From the NCBI GenBank assembly GCA_014529385.2, contig CM043954.1, positions 96,303,247 through 96,367,246 of the forward strand: a stretch of DNA of 64,000 bases. Direction: 5' to 3'. A model generated the notes under the pieces. It was not told where the DNA came from, did not search any database, and saw only the letters and a program-made list of their open reading frames with translations. The stretch comes from Adiantum capillus-veneris. Lineage: Eukaryota; Streptophyta; Polypodiopsida; Polypodiales; Pteridaceae. Numbering within the stretch: the first letter of the stretch is position 1; the number at the start of each line of letters is the position of its first letter. This document shows, piece by piece, positions 25,540 to 37,996 of the stretch. The translations under genes and the position numbers were made by a program.

Positions 25540-27290
25540 GCTTTTCCTACCCTTTTAAAAGTTTTATAACCATCCATTTCCATCTCGTAGGCATGACTGC
25601 ATAATCTCTCCAATTTTTGGCCATTGGGCTCGCTAAGGACCCAATGGATAAAAACTAGGGTTCGAGTCACTCCTGATCATTGAGACGGTTAGCGATGGCA
25701 ATGAAACTTTGCAAGGGTGGGAAGTAGGGTGTTTTACCTATTCTTGTAAAGTTTTATGGCCATCCATATCCCTCTCATTAGTGTGGCATTGTACAATCAC
25801 CAATTTTTGCCATTGGTCTCGCTAAGGGTCCAATGGAAAATAATTGGCATTCAAGCCGTCCCTAACCATTGAGACGATTAGCAATAGCCATGAAACTTTG
25901 CACACACAAGGAGTATGGTGGTTTCCTTGAACTTGAAAAGTTTCATGGTCATCCATTGCCATCTCACTGGTGTGGCGCTCCAGAATCTCCAATTGTTTGG
26001 TCGTTGGACAAGCTAAGGACACAATCGCAAAAAATCGGCATTTGAGCCGCCTCCGACCATTGAGACGGTTAGCGATGGCCATGAAACTTTGCAACGGTGG
26101 GGAGTAGGGTGATTTTATTATCCTTGTAAATTTTCATGGCCATCTTTTGCCATCTCGTTAAGTGTGATGCTACACAATCGCCAATTTTTAACCATAGGGC
26201 TCGCTTGGGGCCCAATGGCTAAAAATTTAGCGTTTGTGTCACCCCTCGCTTACCGCCGCTGAGATGGTAAGAGATGGACATGAAACTTTGTAGGTCAAGG
26301 AGTAGGGTGCTTTGTCTCGTTAGTATGGCATTGCACAATCGCCAATTTTTTTTCATTGTGCCGCTCGGGGCCTAATGGAGAAAGATTGGCATTTGTGTCG
26401 CCTCTGGCCATCAAGACAGTTAGCGATGGCCATGAAACTTAACAGGGGCAAGGAGTAGGGTGCTTTTACCACCCTTGAAAATTTCATTTCTATCCATTTT
26501 TGTTTCATCATTGTGGTGCTGCAAAATTACAATTTTTTACCATTGGGCTCGCTGGGAGCCCATTGGAAAATAATTAGTGTTTGCATTGTCCCTGACTATC
26601 GAGATGCTTAGCGATGGCCATGAAACTTTTCAAGTGTGGGAATTAAGATTCTTTCCTTACCTCTACAAAGTTTCATGGCCATCCATTGCCGTCTCATTGG
26701 TGTGGTGTTGCAGAATTACCAATTTTTTTCCATTGGACTCTTCGATAAGGACCCAATGGAAAAAAAAGGCATTCAAGCCGCCCTTGATCATCGAAGTAGT
26801 TAGCAATGGCCATGAAACTTTTTAGGGAAAGATAGTAGCTTGATTTTCCTACCCTTGAAGTTTCATGGCTATCCATTGCCATCTCGTTGGTGTAGCATTC
26901 TATAATTGCCAATTTTTGGTCGGGCCCAATGGCCAAAAATTTGGGTTCAAACAGCCCATGACCATCGAGATGGTTAGGGATGGCCATGAAACTTTGCACT
27001 AATGAGGATTAGGGTGATTTTGTAGCCCCTACAAAGTTTCATGGCCATCCATTTTCCATGTTGTCAATGTGATTTTGTAGCCCCTACAAAATTTCATGGC
27101 CATCCATTTGCCACGTTGTCAGTGTGTCACTGTGCACAATCGTCAATTTTTTGTCATTGGGCTTGCTTAGGGCCCAATGATAAAAAAATGGCGTTTGTGC
27201 TATCCTTGACTATCAATACGGTCAACGATGTCCATGAAACTTTGCAAGGGCAAGGATTAGGGTTCTTTCCTCACCCCTGCAAAGTTTTAT
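25540..27290. repeat. ~190-bp palindromic repeat array, main part (about nine units)
   Basis: The block (G)CCATGAAACTT recurs near 25,697, 25,887, 26,078, 26,277, 26,429, 26,617, 26,809, 26,983 and 27,231, mostly 174-199 bp apart. Within each unit GATGGCCATGAAACTTTG is followed about 30 bp later by its reverse complement, and CCATTGGG is followed by its complement CCCAATGG, so each unit folds into two hairpins. Units are divergent, suggesting an old array. Open frames in it are chance. Confidence 0.85.
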
Positions 27291-28080
27291 GGCCTTGAAT
27301 AAAAAACAATGAACATCATCTTGAAAGTACATCATGCAGGTGGAATGTGAACACAGAAAATCATGTGTTACCTTCAATATCCAACACTACCAATGACAAG
27401 GGATATGCATATTGAAATATCCAACACTACCAATGACAAGAGATATGCACATTGAAATACCTAAAATCTAGTGCACATGAACACCATAAACCATCAAATA
27501 GGTGAAAGCATGTATAGGTGGTACCACTTTTTGCACTTTTTGGCAGTACCCTTTAAAAAAAGTGGGGACCGGTTTTTTTTTACAAAAAAAAAAACTTGTC
27601 AGATTTTATAGTTTTAGATTCTATATGAAAAAATATATCCATTGATATATAACATGCTAGTTTATTGTACATGTAACACAAATAGATGGGGCTTATAAAG
27701 TGCTACCAAAGGACTATCCAAGACACCCCTTTTTCATACCACCAATACATGCTTTGGCCCAAATATAAGTACATAAGCATCAACTTATATCAACCATAAT
27801 CCCTAGTACAATTGATCACCATAAATTATTATCTATAAGTACACAATCATAAAGATATATCATACAAAAGGTGTGGTACAAGTGGACAGCATAAATTATA
27901 CACGACGACTACGATTATAAAGATACAGTATACAAAAGGTGTGGTACAAGTGGACTACGTAAACTATAACATGACAACTACAATTTTAAAGAAAATGCAA
28001 CAAATACTAAAATATGTACAAATAAATCAAATTCAATCAAAATCTAAAGTGACATGCTCTATATAAAATGTTGATTGCAC
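27291..28080. repeat. AT-rich stretch with two short tandem duplications
   Basis: A 40-bp unit starting CCAACACTACCAATGACAAG is present twice (about 27,376-27,460). A ~69-bp unit containing CAAAAGGTGTGGTACAAGTG is present about twice (27,841-27,975). A T9/A12 run near 27,571-27,597 could form a small hairpin. No coding sequence recognised. Confidence 0.6.
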
Positions 28081-29850
28081 CCTAATGTGGGGGGCCTACA
28101 CCACTCTCTATGCTATGGTGGTGTGCTAACTACCAATTGTTGAAGTCAACTCGCCATGAGCCTCAGCTGTAGTTGAAGACTCTCCAACCTATGCCCAAGC
28201 TTTGTCACGCTCAAGTTGGATTTGAGCGAGCACCATCTCCTTGTCGGCTATCATGCAATGGGTCTGCCCTTCCATCTCCCAAATTTGCAAATTTGCATAC
28301 ACTTGTGAGGTAGACTATGAGAGAGTACGGTCCACTACTGCATAGAGCTTTGCAAAAAGTGATGGGTCTACAAAGTTTGCCTCTACGGGGAATGAGGAGC
28401 TGTCAGGTGGCCTCCTTAGTGATCTCTCTCTAGACCACTCTGTGAGGATGTCCCACTATTGGAATAGCCTCTTGCCTCACCTCCTTTGCATCTGTAACCA
28501 CTGGACCCACTACACCCACATACTCTATCATCTGTAATGCATGCTCCTTTGGTTCGCAATCCTTTAGTAGCACTGCAATGACTGCCTTCGTGTTTTCCTC
28601 ATCACTTGCCCAAAGTGAGAGGCGGGTGGAAAAATATCATCGATGCCCCACTAGAAATAACAAGTAATCAAGATCTGTTGGTGGCACATTGAGAAATATG
28701 AATGCACGCACATGTTGTGGATGAGGTAATAAAGGTGGAAGCGATAGCTGCAACATAAAGTGTAGAAGCCTCCATCGTGAAACAAATCTATGAAAATGCA
28801 ATAGTTAGTGTGGTCTCCCAATATAGCCCCTATGCCCATTGGAAGCTCTTGCTTGCCCATACCCACATCACGCATGTAACGGTATAGTGGTATCGATGGT
28901 TGTACTCATGTATGCTGGGAGAGCGACTAACGTAGGCATGTTGACGTGCAAGTGCTTTGCTCAAAAGTAGGCAATGTGTTGCTCAATGGTAGAGTCCCCC
29001 AATTCCACTTGAGTATCTCTAAGCACCTACTCCAGCTCTCCAACCTTCTTCTATGTTGTGGTCAGCTCTCATGTGAGCTCCTCTACATAGCTGCAAAGCT
29101 CCAAAGAGGGGTCAAACTTGTTCAAATACAAAAACATACAATCAGTGCATTAAATTTCAAAAAATTATTTTGTAATTTTTAATACCATAGGTGAGTGAGT
29201 GTACCTGTGAAGCTGTGCTACTAGTATTGGGCACTACTAGCATCGAGGGTCTAGTCCATGGAGGTGGCTCCACCACTCGTGTAGAGAAAGTAGCTTCATT
29301 GCTACAACCAAAAAGACAATAGAAGTAAGAATAATGAATGGAAATAATAAATAAAGCAAATAAAATTTGGGAAGGGCACATATACCATGTCACACGATGG
29401 GCACTATGACGAGGGTGTGCAAAACTCACTTGCATTGCACTAGCATAGAGATAGAGGAGAGGTGTTTCCAAAAATGCATCACTCCCATTATGCACTACCC
29501 TACATTGGAAGAGCAATCTCATATTGACGAGGTCTTACATGCCACCTAGGAGCCACAATTGGTTTGTACACCTATGCACCCATTTACCTGTGTTTCTTGG
29601 TGGCCATTCTTCCATGAGTCCCACACACTCCACATCCACCATGCTACTCAAAAATTCCAAAGGAGCCTGCACTTGTATCTTAGCACCACATGGATGAACA
29701 TTTCTTCTTGCCTCCATCAATGGATTCCTCCTCCTTCCATTTTTGCACGGGTATGGAGGTTTGGTCCCATACCATCGGGCCATATGGAATTTTGTCTTGC
29801 AAATGTTGTAGAGATTAAGGAGGATAAAATAGAGAACCATTAACATGCTA
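28081..29850 (-). pseudogene. Unrecognised decayed locus, possibly multi-exon
   Basis: Several minus-strand open pieces lie in line: about 29,535-29,846 (TKPPYPCKNGRRRNPLMEAR), 29,390-29,522, a piece at 29,215-29,301 (TRVVEPPPWTRPSMLVVPNT), 28,651-28,875 (GMGKQELPMGIGAILGDH) and about 28,420-28,620 (ASDEENTKAVIAVLLKDC). Between the second and third an 84-bp stretch (29,302-29,385) has GT..AG ends on the minus strand, and the third ends at a GTACACTC donor-like site. Other parts contain stops. I do not recognise the protein; this may be a dead host gene or a transposon gene. Function unknown. Confidence 0.35.
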
Positions 29851-29878
29851 ATCTCTATTTGATCACAATAGAGATTGG
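29849..29878. repeat. Short perfect inverted repeat
   Basis: AATCTCTATT and AATAGAGATT flank a 7-base TGATCAC spacer. Its role is unknown; it could be a hairpin or a terminal repeat of a small element. Confidence 0.6.
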
Positions 29879-31491
<1,613 letters not shown>

Positions 31492-31599
31492 AAGAAGAGT
31501 TGGACTCCTTGCAGGTGAGCTTGTTTCTCAAAGTGCAAGAAAAGTACTGCTCTGAAATTATTGATAAACTACTTGAGCTATGCATGAGTGGTTATCATG

Positions 31600-32460
31600 C
31601 TAAATAAGATGCATAGAAAGTACTTAGAGATAGATTCATAGTGCTTATGAGGTGCTTAGACAATACTGAGAAGTGCCTCATACTGCTCAATGGAGCTTAG
31701 AAAATGCTTAGAAGTGCTTAAAACACAGGTTAGAAGTGAAAAGAGGTGATGCAACTCCTTAGATGTGCTTCACAGTGAAGCACCTCCTTAGCAGTGCTCA
31801 ATGGTTCTCAAAAAGTGCTTAGAAGTGCATAGAAAGAGCTTCAAAGTGCTTACAAGGTCATTGAAAACTGCTTAGCAAGTGGTTAGAAACTGCTTAGAAA
31901 ATGGTTAGGAACTGCTTAGAAGAGCTTTGTAGTGCTCTCAATGGCACTTAGAAGTGCATAGAAAGAGATTGAAAGTGCTTACAAGGTCATTGGAAATTGC
32001 TTAGCAAGTGGTTAGCAATTGCTTAGAAGTCCTTCATAGTGCTCAATGGTGCTAAGAAAGTGCTAAGCAAATGCCGAGAAGTTCTTGAAAAAACCCTGAA
32101 AGTGCTTAGAAAGAGCCTCAAGGGGGATTAGAAAGTGCTTAGCAAAGGTACAAAAAGCAATGTAGGAGCTGCTTAGAAGTGATTTACAATGGTCAATGGT
32201 GCTTAGAAAGTGCTTTGAAGTGATTAGAAATAGCTACAAAGTGTTGTGAGGTGATTATAAAATGCCTAGCAAGTGATGAAAATCAGTGTAGCGACTACTT
32301 AGAGGTGCTTTGTAGTGCTCAGTGTTTCTTAGAAAGTTCATAGAGGTGCTTAGAAAGAGCTAAGAGAGCAGTTGTTCTTTAGAAGTTCTTAGTAGGTTCT
32401 TGGAAGTAATAAGAAAGTGCACAGAAAGTGCTTTGTAGGTGTTTTAACAGTGCTTGCCAA
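31600..32460. repeat. Degenerate short tandem repeat, consensus GTGCTTAGAA
   Basis: GTGCTTAGAA-like decamers recur dozens of times. Longer blocks repeat too: the segment from GTGCTCAATGG through CTTACAAGGTCATTG to TTAGCAAGTGGTTAG occurs near 31,795 and again near 31,931, with a looser copy near 32,040. This indicates a higher-order unit of about 110-140 bp. Confidence 0.8.
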
Positions 32461-33700
32461 GCATTCTACAATCTTCTTTAAATTGTTAAGGATAAGTTGG
32501 GTCGCAACATTAAAGCACATTTAAGTGCAACCAAGCATCAAATGATCTTATTCTGTGATATTGTTTATGCTATGGGTGTCAATCTCCACTTCAATTTACT
32601 GGGTGGTTTTTTGGGTGCTGTAGTAAAAGTGCAAGTCATTGTTGGTAATGCTACGCACCAGCAATGGAATGAAGAAGACCTGGGGAATTTTGATCGCGAG
32701 TTAACCTAGGTAGTTTAGTTCCATATCCCTCACCTTGATGAGGACAATAGGCTTGCCTGATCATTAATAAGAATGGTATGCTTCTTGTCACTCATAACAA
32801 AAAACAGGGATGGACCCCGCCTCATGTCAACATGGTGCACTTTGGAATTGTGAAGCAGGACAACTCTGTGAAGCACTATGTGCACCATTTTGCAGGATGG
32901 TTTGTTCTTGGGGCTAGCCAGATCGTTGAAGTGTACATCTAGAACACATGCAATGGGAGAAAAATGGAACAAAGATTAGAATTGTGCTTGCCTCAGTCCT
33001 GCAGGTGCTTGAGTGGGTGAATTCCAAGAGAGGTGTGTAGTAAAAGCTCATCGATTGTCAAGAAGCAGTCTAAGAGATGATCTTTTTAAACTTGAGCACT
33101 TTTTGGAAAGAGTTTACACAATTCAACAAGGGTAACACCCTCCTGCTAGATGAAAAATATTACATGCTTGAATGACAAAGAAAACTATGTTATCTTGCCT
33201 TCTCTAGAGGACCAAACAAAAGATCAATGGAAGAGTTTCCTACATCATGAGGTTTTTCCATTTGTCTATGAATGGAAGATATCAAAAAATTGATCGGAGA
33301 CAATCATTACCTGTGCACTAGATGTAAAAAATCAAGAGCAATCTCAATTAGCTGAAATGGTGAGGGAAAAGATGTCAAGCGGGGGCAAAGTCCTATCTCC
33401 AACACCATGTTACAAGAGGCCTTCTAGTATTTATAAGACCTGTGATTCTCAACAGAAATCTTAAGAGCTAGATCTGTACTTGTGACTATGTATGCAAATA
33501 TCCATGATGGATTTGATAGTGTAACTCAACATGGAGAATTTGACATTTCAAAATGTCAAATGAATTTGACATTTCAAAATGTCAATGAATTTGGCACTGT
33601 ATTGCGGAATTATACGTTGATTTGTAACGCAAAAACCGATTTTCTATTCAATCAAAATATTCCTTGTGCCTTACAAGAAATGTAAGTTGTACCACTTCTA
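32461..33700. other. Possible decayed coding region, not recognised
   Basis: A 70-codon plus-strand frame (32,497-32,709) is the longest here and has no family I recognise. Surrounding plus-strand segments up to about 33,400 have codon-like stretches with stops, so a dead gene is possible. A short direct repeat TTTGACATTTCAAAATGTCA occurs around 33,540-33,583. Confidence 0.3.
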
Positions 33701-34262
33701 AACTGGGGACGAGTCGCCAAGTGGTTGAGAACCATTTACAAGTGGTTGAGAAAGCTTTTACAAGGGGTGTATGAGATTAAAACTATCTAGATAAGAGTGT
33801 TACAAGGGGTGTATGAGATTAGACTATCTGGATAAGAGTGTTCAATCAACCACATGTGAACTGGGGACCACTTGCAAGTGGTTGACAATCTCTTGCAAGT
33901 GATTGAGAATGACTTGCAAGTGGTTGAGAAAACTTTTGCAAGTGGTGTATGAGATTAAAACTATCTAGATAAGAGTGTTCAATCAACCACATGTGAACTG
34001 GGGACCACTTGCAAGTGGTTGAAAATCATTTGCAAGTGGTTGAGAATCTCTTGCAAGTGGTTGAGAAACCCTTTGCAAGTGGTGTATGAGATTAGAACTA
34101 CGTGGATAAGAGTTCAATCAACCACATGTGAACTGGGGACCACTTGAAAGTGGTTGAGAATCACTTGCAAGTGGTTGAGAACCATTCACAAGTGGTTGAG
34201 AAAGCCTTTGCAAGTGGTGTACTAGATTATAATTATTTTTTTAAGAGTGTTCTGGCAACCAC
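33701..34262. repeat. 135-158-bp tandem array with 16-bp palindromes
   Basis: AACTGGGGAC recurs at 33,701, 33,859, 33,996 and 34,131. Inside each unit, CTTGCAAGTGGTTGAGAA-type words repeat every ~23 bp, and ACCACTTGCAAGTGGT is a perfect 16-bp palindrome. A reverse-complement relative lies at 55.4-55.56 kb. Confidence 0.85.
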
Positions 34263-34519
34263 ATGTAGTTCATGAATGTGACTTGAATTGAACCATCCAC
34301 TACGAGATAATCATGGCACACTAGCCAAAAGCTCAAGAGGCTCATCAAGATTTTTATGTGTCATGTTTGAAGCATGTATTTTAGGCCACCATTGCTATAG
34401 GTCAACCCAAGGCACTGTCAAAGAGTTAAGTTTGAAATCTTCATTAGAGAGCTTGTAAATGTTGGAAATTGTATCCATGTTTGCAATGGAAACATCAGAG
34501 AGCCTTGAGAAGAGGTAGC

Positions 34520-34690
34520 ACCACAAAGATGCAGACAATCATTTGACCCTCAATCTTCTTGTTGGAATTTTTGATCACACAAATGTAGACCTCTTTGTGG
34601 ATGAAAGTGAGAAATCCAAATCCCTTGCTCTTACATCCATTCTACTTGACTACATCATAAGCAAAGAGATTGTCAACTACCTTCTATGCT
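34520..34690 (-). pseudogene. RRM-like RNA-binding domain remnant
   Basis: The minus strand reads a partial RNA recognition motif: VVDNLFAYDVVK, a stop, then KSKGFGFLTFIHKE and SNKKIEGQMIVC. KGFGFLTF matches the RNP1 consensus (KGFGFVxF) with the expected spacing to the following helix and strand. Only the second half of the domain is visible. It lies next to PPR fragments, so it may be part of a mosaic of dead host-gene pieces. Confidence 0.5.
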
Positions 34691-34819
34691 AACTCAGAGC
34701 ATCACACTTTTGGGTATTTATCAAGCAAGTTGATTGCCACAAGGAAACCTCTATTTATTCTTTTGCAAAAAAATTAGCATGTATTTATCTAACCTTTTTT
34801 ATGCTCATTGATCTCTCTC

Positions 34820-35960
34820 ATCATGAATATGTTTTCCCATTTCAATTATTTAATTATGCCACATGCCTTCAAAATGCATGCAGCTATATAGGTAATCACT
34901 TTAGAAGCAAATCCTTCCTTTTTTTTGGCTCCCATTTTTGTGAAACATCCCAGAGCTCCCTAGCACTATCTATGTTGGAAATGGACACACCCTACAACAC
35001 GTGTAGTCTAATCAAGAGATGGAATCCCATACAAGAAGCTTGTCCACCAGAACTTGTTGTGCTTCCAAAAGTACATCACACTGCATGTCAATCAAAGCAT
35101 TTCCAAGCATGACATATCCGTGTAGGTTAGTGAAATCTTGCTGAATAGGGATCATTATACATTTGCTTTCTAATTACATGCACCTCCATATTCAAGCATA
35201 GATGAGAGAATCAGGAAAGGAATTTTCTCTTTTCCACCTTCAAAAACAGCCTAGAGCTTCTTCACCCTTTCCTTGATTAGAATATCCTTACGAAGCACAT
35301 TCAAAGAGGCAAAATTCCAAAGAAAAATCTCATGAGAAGAACTTCTTACACAATGCCAAGTGACTCATGTTGCAAGCCTAGGTGATTGGATATGGAGAGA
35401 ATCCATTGATTCATGCCATTTGTAAATAGCACAAAGTTTTTTTGATTACCAATATTGGACATAGCATGCAATAAGTTTATTCTGAGAGACTTTACTCTGA
35501 ACAACAAAAATATTAATGATGCTCTCATGGTATCCTTTGTTGGTTGCCAAGCCTTGTTTGTCTTGTCCATGCTTTTTTTGAGCTATGCTGTACGCAATGT
35601 AGTCTAAGAGATGGTATTCAATAGAAAGCTCGTCTCAATTGCACCACATTTGGAAAACATGTTGGTCAATGCATTACCAAGCACAATTTTTTTTACCAAG
35701 GTTCCTTCAACTAACCATCTCATCATCAAATGTTTTGCTCCTATCAACTCCCAACTAATGATCTCATCATGAAAATTGTAACCTGAGGTAACCTTGGCTA
35801 TAAGCAAAGGTTCTTATTGTTGCTTTACATCACTAACTTGAAGGAAAAAGACTACAATGCTACCCTTTCATAGACTTGAATGTCTACTAAAATCAACTAC
35901 ATATGGGGAAATTCCCTTCTGTTGTATCCATTAGAAAAAAATAATCACAACCAAATTGGT
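34820..35960 (-). pseudogene. PPR pseudogene
   Basis: Minus-strand motifs in order: MIQQKGISPYVVDF (about 35,910), LGNALTNMFSKCGAIET (about 35,640-35,690), NQGKGEEALGCF (about 35,240), MLGNALIDMQCDVLLEAQQV (about 35,050-35,110) and ITYIAACILKACGIIK (about 34,850-34,890). They match S, P and L motifs of the intact PPR gene (LVDMYAKCG, GEKALKCFEQM, TFVCSLKACG). Stops and shifts between motifs show it is dead. It is a second decayed PPR locus, unlinked to the one at 16 kb. Confidence 0.7.
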
Positions 35961-36049
35961 TTGTAAAACATTATTATGCCAATTTTATGTTAGGGTGAAA
36001 GCATTTATCGGTGGTCCAAAAAGGGCTGCCTTGGATACTCCTTTTTCAA

Positions 36050-36130
36050 GTGATTTTTGGGGGAGGGAACTCATGGAGTCAATTATGATTTTGGGGGGAG
36101 GGAACTCATACGAGTCACTAATGAAAAGGG
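36050..36130. repeat. Short tandem duplication of a G-rich block
   Basis: GGGGGAGGGAACTCAT occurs twice about 43 bp apart. Confidence 0.6.
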
Positions 36131-36314
36131 AATTAAAAAACAAGGGAGGTGCATTGTTGAATGCCCACTCCTTCTTGAACGTGGTTTGCAAACATTGAGC
36201 CTGCCGGCTCTCCTCTCTCTCCCCTTCTCTACTGCTTGTGTTTTGCATGGAGCATCCCCTTTCTCTCATTCTCTATGTGCGTTTCTTTGCTATGTGTCCA
36301 CATCTCTTCTCCAT

Positions 36315-36317
<3 letters not shown>

Positions 36318-36399
<82 letters not shown>

Positions 36400-36432
36400 C
36401 CCCCCCCCCCCCCCCCCACCCCCCCCCCCCCC
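36318..36432. repeat. (CT)n microsatellite followed by poly-C
   Basis: About 39 CT units run to 36,396, then C21, one A and C13. Open frames over it (SLSL..PPPP) are not genes. Confidence 0.95.
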
Positions 36433-36575
36433 ATGCAGACAGGATGGAGCCTTCTCTTGAGCTAAGTGTGTGATGATGTTTTGTTGGAGCTCTTCTTTGT
36501 GGCATGGAGACAGGATGGAGCCTTGTCTCGAGCTAGGTGTGTGATGATGTTTTGTTGGAGCTCTTCTTTGTGGTT
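36433..36575. repeat. 71-bp tandem duplication
   Basis: Two adjacent copies begin GACAGGATGGAGCCTT (36,438 and 36,509) and end GCTCTTCTTTGTGG, with only a few differences. Confidence 0.85.
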
Positions 36576-37409
36576 GTTATGGATGCATGTACATGGCTTA
36601 AGCTCTTTCTTTGTAGGTATTCTTGACCGACCTCCATGCCCACTAATGCACACCCAAAAAGAGTTTCTTGAGGAGTTTACATGATGCTTACAGGATTACT
36701 AGGCTGCACAAAAAAGGGAACAAAGAGAGAAGTAAAGGCACACTCCCATCACTAAAAGCCTGGAAAGATTTCCTACTTGATGAGAAGAAGAAAAGGAAAA
36801 TTCTTTGTGCTATGTCAAAGTGCTGACAAGAGCAGACATAAGGATTGACAAAAAAACTCCAAGGAGAGATATTTGATCAACTACTCCAGCAACCAGTGTT
36901 CTGTAACCTGTAGAATTCAGCATATTGTATAAAGAGAGTAGTGTTTTCAAACATTTGGAGCATCTTGTCAGAAGTCAAGGTCCCACACTCAGCTACATAA
37001 ATACTTTTTAAGAGGGCAACAATGATGACCTGCATGAACTCTAGGCATGAAGCGGATGCAAGGCCCTTCACCAATAGAGCACTTGCAAAGTCACTAGGTA
37101 TACATAGAAGAAACATCAATTTTGGAAATGCATGACTACACTTTGAGGATGAGAACAATCCTTTTCCAATTATAGCATGTCAATGATAGGCTCATCGTTC
37201 TACATGAATCATAGAGGACATTAAGGATCTTGTGTTTGGTTTTTGGACAGCAGAGACCCAAGTCTCTCCAAACAAGAAAGACATATGCTAGAGGCATGTC
37301 GGTAGAAAGGATGTTGTTCAACATCCATTGCATTTGCTAGACCAACCTCAGGTATTGTAACCATGCAATAAATCTTTGCTTTCCTACAAAGTAAGGATAG
37401 GCACTAGGT
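36576..37409. other. Stretch with a doubtful PPR-like fragment
   Basis: A minus-strand frame at 36,877-37,158 contains SIYVAECGTLTSDKMLQMFE, loosely like a PPR S motif, but too weak to call. Nothing else recognised. Confidence 0.3.
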
Positions 37410-37996
37410 AAAATGCTGTCAACCCCACTTCAAAGACACTTTGAATCAAAAGGATAAGTGCTTTCAACCATTTTATGGGGCGATTTTTTGTATAAGCTGC
37501 TAGAAGCCTGTAAACTACACTTGAAAACCACCTTCAAGTAATTTTTTGACTGTTGTTAATCACTTTTTGGGGGTTGGATTTTAAAAATCTTCTACAGGTG
37601 CTTCCAAACACTTTGAAGTGCCTTCAAGATCCTACAAATGGTTTGAATCACTCTTAGGTGATCTTGACCACTGTCAGACTGTCACAACCACTGATTACTT
37701 GTTGGAAAATCACTTGATAGTGGTTTTAGCGACCTCAAATACCACCTCAAAGAATTTTGGTGGTGCTGGAATCACTTTAAAGGACACTCTTTTAGGTGAC
37801 TCAAAATTAGTCAAGTGCTCATAGCTCCTTCTAACTACCACTTTAAAGTAGTTTGATGACGACTTTCAACCACCTTCAAGTGGAACTTGGAATTCTACAA
37901 AGTGCTTATAAGGTTCTCACCATTTTCAAGTAGTTTGATGATCGCTTTCAACCATCTTCAAGTGGTTGGAAATTTGCAAAGTGCTTATATAGGTTC
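37410..37996. repeat. ~82-bp degenerate satellite, block 1
   Basis: Units carry TAGTTTGATGA, CTTTCAACCATCTTCAAGTGG and GTGCTTATA. They become clear from about 37,840, and the gypsy LTR interrupts a unit at 37,996. Continuations lie at 46,822-47,277 and 52,911-53,150. Confidence 0.7.

Noticed and set aside
36057-36473. 138-codon frame ending in SLSL..PPPP
   Set aside because: Most of it is translated (CT)n and poly-C; the rest has no family resemblance.
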